In this document: positions 36,401 through 43,960 of the stretch, in pieces
Layout: the number at the start of each line of letters is the position of its first letter
Position numbering within the stretch: the first letter of the stretch is position 1
DNA from: Candidatus Krumholzibacteriota bacterium
GTDB taxonomy: Bacteria > Krumholzibacteriota > Krumholzibacteriia > Krumholzibacteriales > Krumholzibacteriaceae
Reading direction: 5' to 3'
Assembly (NCBI GenBank): GCA_030609325.1
Contig: JAUWCL010000001.1
Location: 104,746-168,745, forward strand
Length of the DNA: 64,000 nucleotides
Program-made: the position numbers and the translations under genes
Notes under the pieces: generated by a model
Seen by the model: the letters and a program-made list of their open reading frames with translations, nothing else
Told to the model about the DNA's origin: nothing
Databases searched by the model: none

Positions 36401-36868
36401 GCCGGAGAGCCTCAGCCTGTACGGGCTGGCCGCCTTATCCTTCCCCGGCTCCGTCGAGGAGAGAGCCGGCATGGTGACCTGGTGCCGGGGCGCCTCACCG
36501 GGGAATCTCGAAGCGAATACCGGGGCGAAGGCGAAAGGGTACCTCTTCCACCGGACGTCCAGTATCTCGCCGCCGACCGGGCGCTCGACGAGTATCAGCG
36601 TACCCTTGAGTATGTTTATCCTGTAATCCGTTTCCCTCTGAAGGGGCAGGCCGTCGAGGACGACCGAGTCGCTCCCGGCGATGATGAACGACACGCCGAG
36701 ATCGATACGGGTCTCGCCCTCCGAGAGCGCGATCCTCCTCGACTCGACGTAATGGTCCCGCACTGGCGCCATCACGCGGAGGTTCTCTCCCTCACCGGCC
36801 TCGAGCAGTCCGGCGGCCAGGATCGTAAGGAGAGCGGCTGCCTGGAGTCGAAAGGAGATCATGGTCAT
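33458..36868 (-). CDS. Very large outer-membrane beta-barrel protein (SprA-like strand repeats), unknown function
   Basis: 1136 aa with a signal peptide (AALLTILAAGLLEAGEG). The N-terminal part holds two copies of a unit seen in SprA-like proteins: VVLDGLPLQRETDYRINILKGTLILVERPV and VVYLDGRRMRRGAENHYVIDYGRGTITFTERVTITSDSEIVVDYQ, in which a short hairpin defines an interface. The rest is a long series of amphipathic beta strands rich in Arg, Tyr and Glu, ending HAFKLESRAYF with terminal Phe as in outer-membrane barrels. It is half the length of SprA, the T9SS translocon, so identity with SprA is not claimed. Start overlaps the propeller gene stop (ATGA); its end overlaps the Omp85 gene by 35 bases. 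Confidence 0.75.
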   Translation of the reverse strand: MTMISFRLQAAALLTILAAGLLEAGEGENLRVMAPVRDHYVESRRIALSEGETRIDLGVSFIIAGSDSVVLDGLPLQRETDYRINILKGTLILVERPVGGEILDVRWKRYPFAFAPVFASRFPGEAPRHQVTMPALSSTEPGKDKAASPYRLRLSGNKTVGFSVGSGKDLGIDQSLKVTMMGKLAKDLEVRAYLTDDNLPVQPQGNTEELKHLDKVAVQVRSRHTETNFGDFAGGQDWSSFSRFERELRGASVKVNAWNQELFAGGGITKGRFKTARFFGTEGVQGPYELLDARRFNGVIILPGTEVVYLDGRRMRRGAENHYVIDYGRGTITFTERVTITSDSEIVVDYQSGEDGYGRTTLTGGWTSPLAGGAATLKGFYFRESDDPDDPVRGVMTDEERDILAGAGDDPSKAVAPGIMPVEDVLDAYILVPADTVPEHFEFVEEGGDFLVDFFDAGEGKGDYVTDGFTRRGGIKYRYNGAGEGTHLVGKPLLLPERKEVFSLGFDAAKGSLFLSAEGNLSLFDANVLSGAGDEDNRGGALRFSGGMKNQAVGASRLSLLAGYSSLEERFRAPDKVRDAYFYRNWNLTDVPLEGTEKISGLTLTWEGEKLWKLGGSYNRLQRTGGPGARKTEASLALGDKADRGIEAAGYDSKNDLGRDRRCLHAEGAFGFWELLPRVVFDTERYRSFNADAPDTGRFYYQNIFSLSKRKAGSFRGTLSYTMRNTDRMEAGGGGWFRARENDEIRLDGGYSSGEAIVEVIASRRNTKYRDTGASGRHDLGRLRYRDAWWTGAVTNDVSYRISSGVDRRLEKAVVYVGENQGDYDEEGNEVGQNRGDYMVIFLPAEDAVPVRTVELSWRLSIGSGVRGLSLTPSSDTGMWRWISRNVSVDNFFSVVERSRTDELARLYLLDPSLLQRDEWTLYGKNSFRTEWGFLGDVKGYNIRLIFFREDEEDNRSEDVSVERYTREIQGRFELIPARSLTLTFQGQTSLSSRMVSGAAGQMYRVESLRGSTRLAWKLRPSVKLAIDGGAENRKDAVSLAEQVSIFVTPSFDASIGTKIHLNALLKLTWTDEKSSDGKPLFFLEQGLREDWNVVGQYRFTKFISFGINYNGHREKDFSGEVRTVHAFKLESRAYF

Positions 36869-37785
36869 TTACCGGGGTAGTCGAGTCGGTACACGAGGAT
36901 CGACCTCGTCTTCAGGTCGGCGATGTACAGGCGGTAGTCCCACGAGGCCGCAACGGCGGAGGGCCTGATCTCCTCTCCCCCGCCTATCGTCAGCACGTGA
37001 GCGAGAGAGGGCGTGAAAGCGTAGACGAGACCCGTTCCCGGATCGGCGACGAATAGATAGCCGTCGAGCCCGCCGCACACATATCGCGGGGATTTCATCT
37101 CCCCTCCGCCGGAGAGGGCGGCATAACCTTCGAAGCCTCCCGCGCCGCCGAGGATCTGTACGCGCGAGTTCCCGAACTCTGCCACCGCGATCCTCTCGTC
37201 GCCGAAAAGGGCCGCCTTCACCGGCTTCTCGAAGCTTCCATCGGCCCAGCCGTACTCGCCCGTCCTTATCTCCACATCGAGGAGAGGCGACCATACCGTT
37301 ATCTCGTGATTCTCGATGTCGGTCGTCAGCAGCCTTCCGCCTGCGCTGCTAGTGAGGGAAGCGGGCCTCATCCGCTCGAAGAGCGAGAAGTCGAGGAGCA
37401 CGTCGAGCCACGCCCCCTTGTATTCGTACCTCAGCATCCTGTTTCCTGCGTAATCGAGGACGTACACGAACGTGCCGTGCGCGGCCACGTCTATCGGATA
37501 GAACCCCGCGTCAAGACCGGGCACCTCGAACTCGAGAGAGGCGCCGTCCTGCGAATACCTGTATACCTTTCCCGCCATCGCATCGGCGACGAGGACGAAT
37601 CCCCTGTCGTCAACGGCGAGCCCGAGGGGTTCCCTAAGCTCTCCGGCGCCGAGGACGATGTCGAGCCGTTCGGCCCGGAGAACATCTTCGGTGACGGTCG
37701 ATGTGGAATCCTCCTGCGCATGCAGACCCACCGGGAAGACGGCGATGCACAGCAGAATGCTTATGAGAATAGATGGGATTTTCAT
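36865..37785 (-). CDS. Exported NHL/beta-propeller protein
   Basis: 306 aa. Start ATG at 37785 (nine codons inside the ORF-track start) gives a clean signal peptide MKIPSILISILLCIAVFPVGLHAQ and avoids overlap with the upstream gene. The mature part has NHL-type blades: LREPLGLAVDDRGFVLVADAMAGKVYRYSQDG, PIDVAAHGTFVYVLDYAGNRMLRYEYKG, LLTTDIENHEITVWSP, GEYLFVADPGTGLVYAF-like and AVAASWDYRLYIADLKTRSILVYRL. No catalytic motif; such propellers bind proteins or sugars. Lies between the DUF5683-like gene (four-base gap) and the giant barrel gene (four-base overlap), suggesting a periplasmic partner of the barrel. Confidence 0.8.
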   Translation of the reverse strand: MKIPSILISILLCIAVFPVGLHAQEDSTSTVTEDVLRAERLDIVLGAGELREPLGLAVDDRGFVLVADAMAGKVYRYSQDGASLEFEVPGLDAGFYPIDVAAHGTFVYVLDYAGNRMLRYEYKGAWLDVLLDFSLFERMRPASLTSSAGGRLLTTDIENHEITVWSPLLDVEIRTGEYGWADGSFEKPVKAALFGDERIAVAEFGNSRVQILGGAGGFEGYAALSGGGEMKSPRYVCGGLDGYLFVADPGTGLVYAFTPSLAHVLTIGGGEEIRPSAVAASWDYRLYIADLKTRSILVYRLDYPGK

Positions 37786-37789
37786 CTCG

Positions 37790-38581
37790 TCAGAACGGCC
37801 TGTTGACCGCAAAGTAGAATCCGCCGGGCCTCGGTCCCACCTCGAACCTTACGGGAATGTTCGACGAGGTGTCGACGTCATTCGTCGACCTCCTGGCGAT
37901 GTATACCGCGTCGACGGAGCTGACGACCCTGAGCGCGAAGAGATAAAAGGCCGCGTAGAGGGCGTTGCGACCGGCATTCTCGCTGTCGCCCCTGAGAGTG
38001 TTGAAGTTGTGCTGGGCGTCGGTCGACGTCCACCTCCATGCCATCTCCGACGAGACGTAGTTCTCGAGGTAGTAGGCGTCCATCGCGGTCTGGTCGGGGT
38101 AGTACAGGTCGCGGGCCTCTCGCCTGACGTATTCATTGTATCCTCCGGGGCCGTCGCTGCTGATCCACCTGCCCACGTTCTCGTAATAGCCCTGATCGTG
38201 TCCCGTCCCGCCGACTCCGGCGTAGGCCGCCGCATAATCTATATACGCGCTCTCTTTTGAGCTCGACCTCCACAGCGACGTACCTAGGGTTATCCACCCG
38301 GCGGTTTCGAGGGTCCAGTAAACGTAAGCTCTTGTCTTACTCCCCATGCGGTACTGGCCGAGGCCTGGGAGCAGGAAGCTCAGGCCGCCCTCCTTCGCGG
38401 GGGAATACGTGCCCACCGCGATAGTTCCCGTCTCGTCCTGCGCGAATCCCTCCGACGCGAGATGCCAGGCGTATCCTCCCGCGGGCGCGTCCGACGGGAG
38501 CCGGGTCGAGAACGGCTTCGCCGCCATCGCTCCGTGGGAGGCTGTCACGATTACGAGCAGAAATACTGTCAGCTTTCTCAT
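37790..38581 (-). CDS. Exported DUF5683-like protein (paralogue 2)
   Basis: 263 aa with signal peptide (MRKLTVFLLVIVTASHGAMAA). The segment LSFLLPGLGQYRMGSKTRAYVYWTLETAGWITLGTSLW is the short motif and membrane hairpin of DUF5683-type envelope proteins, followed by a Tyr/Asp-rich soluble stretch (YENVGRWISSDGPGGYNEYVRREARDLYYPDQ) and a second hydrophobic helix NALYAAFYLFALRVVSSVDAVYIARR. The gene 5' to it (307 aa) has the same layout, so they are diverged duplicates. Function unknown; context suggests the envelope secretion cluster. Confidence 0.75.
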   Translation of the reverse strand: MRKLTVFLLVIVTASHGAMAAKPFSTRLPSDAPAGGYAWHLASEGFAQDETGTIAVGTYSPAKEGGLSFLLPGLGQYRMGSKTRAYVYWTLETAGWITLGTSLWRSSSKESAYIDYAAAYAGVGGTGHDQGYYENVGRWISSDGPGGYNEYVRREARDLYYPDQTAMDAYYLENYVSSEMAWRWTSTDAQHNFNTLRGDSENAGRNALYAAFYLFALRVVSSVDAVYIARRSTNDVDTSSNIPVRFEVGPRPGGFYFAVNRPF

Positions 38582-38591
38582 GATCCTCCCC

Positions 38592-39515
38592 CTAGAAACG
38601 ATAGCTCAGCCCGATAGACGACGATTCGAAGCCCGGCCTGAAGTCGAGAGTCCATCCGCCGTCGTCGTAATCGCCCCTGTTGTAACGGTAAGCCAGCCAT
38701 CCGGCGTCGAGCATCGAGACGACATGGTTGATGATAAGGGCCATCACGTATCGGTCCGCCCTGAGGAGATAGTCGTCGCTCTCCGTGCGCATCGCCCAGT
38801 AGGCGGTCCTGTTCGGGGTCCACGGCTCGAAATCGTCGTAGTTCCCGTTCCAGTCGTCCCATCCGAATGAGAAGGCGTCGTATTTGCCCATGTTCTCGTA
38901 ATATTCCTCGCGATCGAGATGTCGCGGTATGTAAACGAAGTAGTCGGCGCTACCCTTACCTTCCTCGTTGTACTGCTCCCAGCTGTCGCAGCCTTCGGGC
39001 CCGAGTCCGGTGCAGTATGGATGCTGCAGAAGGAACCTCTCCTCGCTCCAGTGCTCGTCGCCGAACATCTCGTATTCGGTCTTCACTTCCTTGCCCTTGT
39101 CGTAGTTATCCCGGTAAGAGTACCAGAAAAATATTTCCATACCCAGGAAGACCGGGACCCTTAGGTAGTGGGAGACCTTCTTCGAGCCGGTAGCCACGTA
39201 GAGCTCTCCCATTCCGGGAAGGACGGCCGAGGCGATCACTGCGGCGGCAATGTTTCTCTTCGGCCTCGCCGATACGAACGAGCCCGCTTCCTGGAAGCCG
39301 GCTCTCTGCGCTTCGAGCTCCTCGCGCGTGACGATCGGCGTCTCGAGCTTCCTGCCGGTCAGCCTCAGCGTCTCGTTCATCCTGTAACGCTCGAGGTCGA
39401 ATGTCTTGCCGCCGGTCTCTTTTGCGGCGGCTGCGTGCGTGGTTGGAGCGGCGGAGACCTGTATAGCGAGGCCCGTGAGAAGCAGCGCAAGCAAGCAGCT
39501 GACGACAAAACGCAT
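38592..39515 (-). CDS. Exported DUF5683-like protein (paralogue 1)
   Basis: 307 aa. Signal peptide (LLALLLTGLAIQVSA), a basic/polar stretch, then IAAAVIASAVLPGMGELYVATGSKKVSHYLRVPVFLGMEIFFWYSYRDNYDKGKEV, matching the LPGxGxxY-and-hairpin layout of its neighbour. A Tyr/Asp/Trp-rich soluble insert (YYENMGKYDAFSFGWDDWNGNYDDFEPW) is followed by a second helix YVMALIINHVVSMLDAGWLAYRYNRG. C-terminal SIGLSYRF looks like an outer-membrane strand end. No enzymatic motif. Ten bases before paralogue 2, sixteen after the M6 protease gene. Confidence 0.75.
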   Translation of the reverse strand: MRFVVSCLLALLLTGLAIQVSAAPTTHAAAAKETGGKTFDLERYRMNETLRLTGRKLETPIVTREELEAQRAGFQEAGSFVSARPKRNIAAAVIASAVLPGMGELYVATGSKKVSHYLRVPVFLGMEIFFWYSYRDNYDKGKEVKTEYEMFGDEHWSEERFLLQHPYCTGLGPEGCDSWEQYNEEGKGSADYFVYIPRHLDREEYYENMGKYDAFSFGWDDWNGNYDDFEPWTPNRTAYWAMRTESDDYLLRADRYVMALIINHVVSMLDAGWLAYRYNRGDYDDGGWTLDFRPGFESSSIGLSYRF

Positions 39516-39531
39516 CGATATCCTCCGGTTG

Positions 39532-42500
39532 TTAATTTACAATAGCGAATTTTCTGGTCGTCTCCACCGTCCTGCCGCCCGACCTGACGACGATGCGACA
39601 GAGATAGACGCCCGACGCCCGGCCGGTCATCTCTACGGCAAACTCGGCCTGCCCCCCCGAGAGGGACATGCTCCTCTCGAGGACCCTCTCCCCTTCGAGT
39701 GTCAACACGTCGAGCTTCGCCTCCCCCTCGTCAGGCGCGGTGAAATGGAAGGCCACCCTTTTGCCGGTCGAGGGATTGGGATATATCACGAGGTTCCTGT
39801 CGAGATCGGCCCACTGCGGCTGCTCGACGTCGAATCCCGAAGACGGCAGGATATACGAGTCCCTGTCTGCGCCGCCGTATACCGACGTCCACGAAGCCGA
39901 CATGTCGAAGTCCCCGAAGGGGACCCTGTGCCACCTGGCTCTGCCTCCCTCGGGCCTCCACTGCCCGAAACCGCTTTCTTCCGAGTTGAAGACGAGATCG
40001 AACCATGATATGAACCCGTCCCCTGACACGGCGGTGAGATCGACGGGCTCGATGAAGGAACCGGCCGTTTTTCTCGGCCATCCTGGTACGAGGTCGCCTT
40101 TATGGTCGAACACATACATGATGCCCGCGTCGGTACCCGCCAGGACCCACGCACCGTCGGCGCCGGCGGCGGTCACGATCGGCACGGAGATGTTCACCAC
40201 GACGGGAAGGACGTAGACGCGGTTTATGTCTCGCGGCCACCCGGTGACGTTCGCTCCCGACGGATCGATCGCGTATATCGTGCTGCCGTCTGTGTAGACG
40301 AGATCGAGGCGTCCGTCGCCGTTGAGGTCCTGGATCGCGGGCGGGAAGGGTATCGCAATGCCTTCGCGTCTCTCGCTGATCCTCCCCTCGCTTCTGTAGA
40401 GGACGATCTTACCTGTCGCCGCGGCGATTATCCATATCTCGCTTCCCGCGCTGCCGGGAACAATATCCCCGCCGGTAAGAAAAATCTCTCCCGAAAGGTC
40501 GGACGCCGAAAGGGAGACTTCGACGGCGAACGATCCGTCATGAATGAGTCCCCCGGATGTTATCCAGTAGCTCTCCAGCATGGCGCCGCCGCTTCCGTCG
40601 GACGGGACGGTGAGCGCGAACACCGCGTTCGCTTCATCGCTGGCGTCCTTCTCGACGACGAGGTTGCCGGTGAAGCGGCAACCCGCCTCAGGAGATGCCG
40701 GCGTGCCGGCAGCGAGCCCGTCGGTCCCGATCAGGTGAAGCGGGCCGGTCTTTTCGGCGGCCACCACGTAGACTCCATGCGAGGTATGAACAGGCACGGG
40801 GAATGTCGCGAGCGTCGTATCGAGCGTCACGGGCCAGGAATGACACTGGGTCCAGTCGTCCTCGCTGAACGCGTAGATCGTTCCGTCGATACCGGCTACT
40901 ATGACCACATCCTCAGCGGGGCCGCCGCAGTCGGTGAAGCCGGAGATACAGGCAGCCGGAGTGAGCGCCGGGCCGCCGATGTCGAATACCGGAGCGGAAT
41001 GTCCTGCCATCCAGCCCTTCCCGTCCTCGTCGATCATCAGGGCGTCATGCAGCCCGCCCAGGGGGATCACACCGAATTTCGAGGGCGAAATGCCGCCGGG
41101 AATCATCTTCGTAGCAACCCGCTCCCTGCAGCCCGCAGCGAAGGTCATCAGCGTGTCCCTGCCTGAGACAGACTCGAGACGAAGGCCGCTCTGGACCTGC
41201 CAGTTGCTCCAGGCCGGCGGCAGCGTCGAATCGTTCATCTCTACGGCGTTCCCCTCGTAGAACGCGTCGTCGTACCATCCCAGCCCGAATCTCGACGTGG
41301 GATCGCCGAGATCGACGACGCCGTTCGCCTCGATGAGCGAGACGCCGAAGGGCCAGCGCGAGTTGACCTCGTTCGCCTCCCACCTGCGCTCGATGAAGAA
41401 CTCGTCGACGTGCCACACGAGAATGCCCGGTCCCCAGTCCGGTCCCGGCCACGGTGATTCGGTGGGAAGCAGGTAGTCGTACCCGTTGGTGAATTCCCAG
41501 TCTATGACGTCGGGTATCCCGCTCCCGCAGTTCATACAGTTGCCCGGCCCGAGTATCACGCCGGTGACCTCGTCGGTCACAAAGCCGGTGATCAGCCCGT
41601 CGAGCTCGGCCGCCCTGTTCTCGATCAGCCAATACTCGTCGGCCGATATCTCGACCCTCACGCCCCTGGACGGGCATTTCCCCGAGGCGGAGAGGGCGAC
41701 GGCATCCTCGAAGGTGCCGATAGTGTCTACATCCAGCCAGCCGAGAAAATATTTCGACCAGGCGCAGAGGCCGCCGGGTACGAACCCTTCGGCGTAGTGC
41801 TCGCCCCCCTCTTCGTCGACGATGATCGCGCCGAGCTGCCCCCCGCTGTCCATGTTGTCGAAGACGCCTATTGCGGAAGAATTCGTGTAGATGTCGTAGA
41901 GGTCGCAAAGGCCGAGCTGGTGCCCGAACTCGTGCGCCAGTACGGCGGCGATCCCGCCGTTGTAGCCGTCCTGGATCGATGTTTCCGGAATGACGGAGAG
42001 CTCGGTGATGACGTTCCCGCCCTCCACGACGATCTCGTCGCCGTCGCCGAGTATCGCATAGAATGAAGGGACATCGTTGGGGCTGTTGCCGAGCACGTCG
42101 GACTGTAGATTTGCCCCGGCGTGCGCCACCACTATCGCGTCGAAGTCGCTCAGCCTGACGGGGTATCCGTCCGACTGAAGCGAGTCGTCGCAGACGGCGA
42201 CCGCGTCCTGCACGAACTTCACCAGCATCTCGGTCGTCCACCGTCCCGATTTTCCCGGACCGTAGTCGGCCAGGTCGGTGAGTCTGTAGCTTTCGTTCTC
42301 CCCGGCGGGAAGTATATCCCACGTTATCTCGGCGGCGCCGCACGACTGAAAATCGTAATACCGGGCCATCGCTTCCATATGTGAATCGAAATAGGCTTTG
42401 TTGTGAGGGGTCGGGTCGATCACGGATGTTCCGATCGAGTCGAAGTCGAAGTCGCCCCCCGTCCTTATGCTCGTCAGGCTGCCCGACCTGTCAGACCGGA

Positions 42501-42807
42501 AGGATATCCGCACAACGACGACGTTCCACATAGCGGCAGGGGCGGCGGGACCCTGGAGCATCCTGGACGCCGAGGCCTCCCTCGTGCGGCGCAGGCCCCT
42601 GAGCGAGGGCCTGTCGAAGCCGAATATCCTCGCTCCCGTCATGGCTCCGTCGGGTACAGGAGCCTCGCGCCCGGTGTGGTACAGCCCCCCCGCCCGTCTC
42701 TCGAGAACGGGAACGGGATGTCCGTCTGCGGCGAGCGCGCCCGTCTGCAGGACGGCGAGCAGAAAAAATATGATTACACCGGCAGGCTTGCAAATGCGAT
42801 CAGCCAT
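39532..42807 (-). CDS. Secreted M6-family metalloprotease with T9SS type A sorting domain
   Basis: Large exported peptidase of about 1091 aa with signal peptide (GVIIFFLLAVLQTGALA). The zinc motif HEFGHQLGLCDLYD (HExxHxxGxxD) near residue 310 is that of immune-inhibitor-A/M6 peptidases. A middle part with integrin-like VSGDG/FxxG repeats (IQDLNGDGRLDLVYTDGSTIYAID) forms a propeller. The last 85 residues (LVIYPNPSTGKRVAFHF ... ASGVYLCRIVVRSGGRTVETTRKFAIVN) are a typical type A sorting domain that directs export through the type IX system. Neighbouring PorV and PorU fit that route. The ORF track starts at a TTG (42819); ATG at 42807 is preferred but not proven. Confidence 0.9.
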   Translation of the reverse strand: MADRICKPAGVIIFFLLAVLQTGALAADGHPVPVLERRAGGLYHTGREAPVPDGAMTGARIFGFDRPSLRGLRRTREASASRMLQGPAAPAAMWNVVVVRISFRSDRSGSLTSIRTGGDFDFDSIGTSVIDPTPHNKAYFDSHMEAMARYYDFQSCGAAEITWDILPAGENESYRLTDLADYGPGKSGRWTTEMLVKFVQDAVAVCDDSLQSDGYPVRLSDFDAIVVAHAGANLQSDVLGNSPNDVPSFYAILGDGDEIVVEGGNVITELSVIPETSIQDGYNGGIAAVLAHEFGHQLGLCDLYDIYTNSSAIGVFDNMDSGGQLGAIIVDEEGGEHYAEGFVPGGLCAWSKYFLGWLDVDTIGTFEDAVALSASGKCPSRGVRVEISADEYWLIENRAAELDGLITGFVTDEVTGVILGPGNCMNCGSGIPDVIDWEFTNGYDYLLPTESPWPGPDWGPGILVWHVDEFFIERRWEANEVNSRWPFGVSLIEANGVVDLGDPTSRFGLGWYDDAFYEGNAVEMNDSTLPPAWSNWQVQSGLRLESVSGRDTLMTFAAGCRERVATKMIPGGISPSKFGVIPLGGLHDALMIDEDGKGWMAGHSAPVFDIGGPALTPAACISGFTDCGGPAEDVVIVAGIDGTIYAFSEDDWTQCHSWPVTLDTTLATFPVPVHTSHGVYVVAAEKTGPLHLIGTDGLAAGTPASPEAGCRFTGNLVVEKDASDEANAVFALTVPSDGSGGAMLESYWITSGGLIHDGSFAVEVSLSASDLSGEIFLTGGDIVPGSAGSEIWIIAAATGKIVLYRSEGRISERREGIAIPFPPAIQDLNGDGRLDLVYTDGSTIYAIDPSGANVTGWPRDINRVYVLPVVVNISVPIVTAAGADGAWVLAGTDAGIMYVFDHKGDLVPGWPRKTAGSFIEPVDLTAVSGDGFISWFDLVFNSEESGFGQWRPEGGRARWHRVPFGDFDMSASWTSVYGGADRDSYILPSSGFDVEQPQWADLDRNLVIYPNPSTGKRVAFHFTAPDEGEAKLDVLTLEGERVLERSMSLSGGQAEFAVEMTGRASGVYLCRIVVRSGGRTVETTRKFAIVN

Positions 42808-42837
42808 CGGTCGGACCAAGTGCCTTTCCCAGGGGTA

Positions 42838-43833
42838 TCAGAAGGTGACGCCGATGGACCAGCGGTGGACCCTCGCGAGGTCCTTCGACTGCGGGATGCT
42901 GGCCCAATCTATTCTTACCGTGTTATTGATTACGAATCCGAGACCATAGGTCGCCGACTCGATATTTCCATCCTTGTCGTAGACGTACCCGAGACGCAGG
43001 GCGATCAGGTCAGAGTACAGGAATTCGGTCCCGGCGTGATACGTGTTGGAGCGCTCGAACTCGACCATCGGCCTGTTGATCTCTCCTATGATGTACAACC
43101 TGGCCAGGTCACTCCATACCGGAGCCCACGCAAAGCTTCCCTTGAGGTTCCTCGGCAGGGGGGCCGCCTGGTCTACGTTCATGAATGTGATCGACGGCCC
43201 GAGGTTCGAGACGGCGAGGCCGAGGCTCATCCTCCTGATCATAAAGCTGCTTATGCCGAAATCGGGGATCTTCCACAACGCGCCGAAATCGACGGCGACA
43301 GAGCTTCCCGTTCCCGAAGTGCCCTCGAGCGTGGCCCATGCCGGCGCGAGGCTTATGTATACGAACTTCAGGTTCATTCCGAGTGAGATCTGGTCGCCCA
43401 GCTTCACCGCGCCGCCGATCATCGGGGAGACCTCCCACGCCGACGCGGTTCCCAGCTCCTCGGGCGTCGTGCCGGTCACCGTATACTCGCCGTAGGTCAG
43501 GTACTGTATTGCGAATCCGACCGTTCCTATGCCCTTTATCTTGTAGATACCGCCTATATAATCGAAGAAGACGTCTGAGGCGAGATCAGGGACGAGCTGC
43601 GAGTGCATCAGGTCTATGGCAATATTGTCGACGAACGCCATCCCGGCGGGGTTCCACCACATCGCGGTCGCGTCATCTGCGATCGCCCCGAAACTCTGGC
43701 CCATCCCGTTGGCTCTCGCTCCGGGAGGGATTATGAGGCTGCCCGCTCCCGCTTCTCCCTGTGCGAACGCCGTGGAAGAGGCAGCAGCAATAATGAACAA
43801 TGAGATTGTGATCAGCCTTCCCGTTCTTGCCAT
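42838..43833 (-). CDS. porV: PorV/PorQ family outer membrane protein (UPF0164), type IX secretion
   Basis: FadL-like outer-membrane barrel of 331 aa. Signal peptide ends at AFA|QGEAGAGSLIIPPGARANGMGQSFGAIADDATAMWWNPAGMAFV, the hallmark N-terminus of PorV/PorQ, with the ANAMGxAxxAxxDDxxAxxxNPAGLA pattern. C-terminal strand WSIGVTF ends in Phe. PorV carries T9SS cargo from the translocon to the PorU sortase. Placement next to a C25 peptidase with sorting-type C-terminus is the Bacteroidota porU-porV arrangement. Good Shine-Dalgarno AAGGAG ten bases before ATG. PorQ rather than PorV cannot be fully excluded. Confidence 0.85.
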   Translation of the reverse strand: MARTGRLITISLFIIAAASSTAFAQGEAGAGSLIIPPGARANGMGQSFGAIADDATAMWWNPAGMAFVDNIAIDLMHSQLVPDLASDVFFDYIGGIYKIKGIGTVGFAIQYLTYGEYTVTGTTPEELGTASAWEVSPMIGGAVKLGDQISLGMNLKFVYISLAPAWATLEGTSGTGSSVAVDFGALWKIPDFGISSFMIRRMSLGLAVSNLGPSITFMNVDQAAPLPRNLKGSFAWAPVWSDLARLYIIGEINRPMVEFERSNTYHAGTEFLYSDLIALRLGYVYDKDGNIESATYGLGFVINNTVRIDWASIPQSKDLARVHRWSIGVTF

Positions 43834-43871
43834 GATTCAGGTTCTCCTTTTTGTTGGCCTTCTATAAGTGA

Positions 43872-43899
43872 ATTAAGTATCTGAAAACTTCCCGGTCAA
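43872..43899 (-). promoter_or_regulatory. Possible sigma-70 promoter before porV
   Basis: Minus-strand TTGACC (43899-43894), 16 bases, CTTAAT (43877-43872), in the 127-base gap between porU and porV. The -35 match is good, the -10 only fair. Confidence 0.3.
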
Positions 43900-43960
43900 G
43901 CATTTTGCCTCTGTCGGAAAACGCTTTCCCGCCGTTATAAACATTTTTTTTGACAAACGG

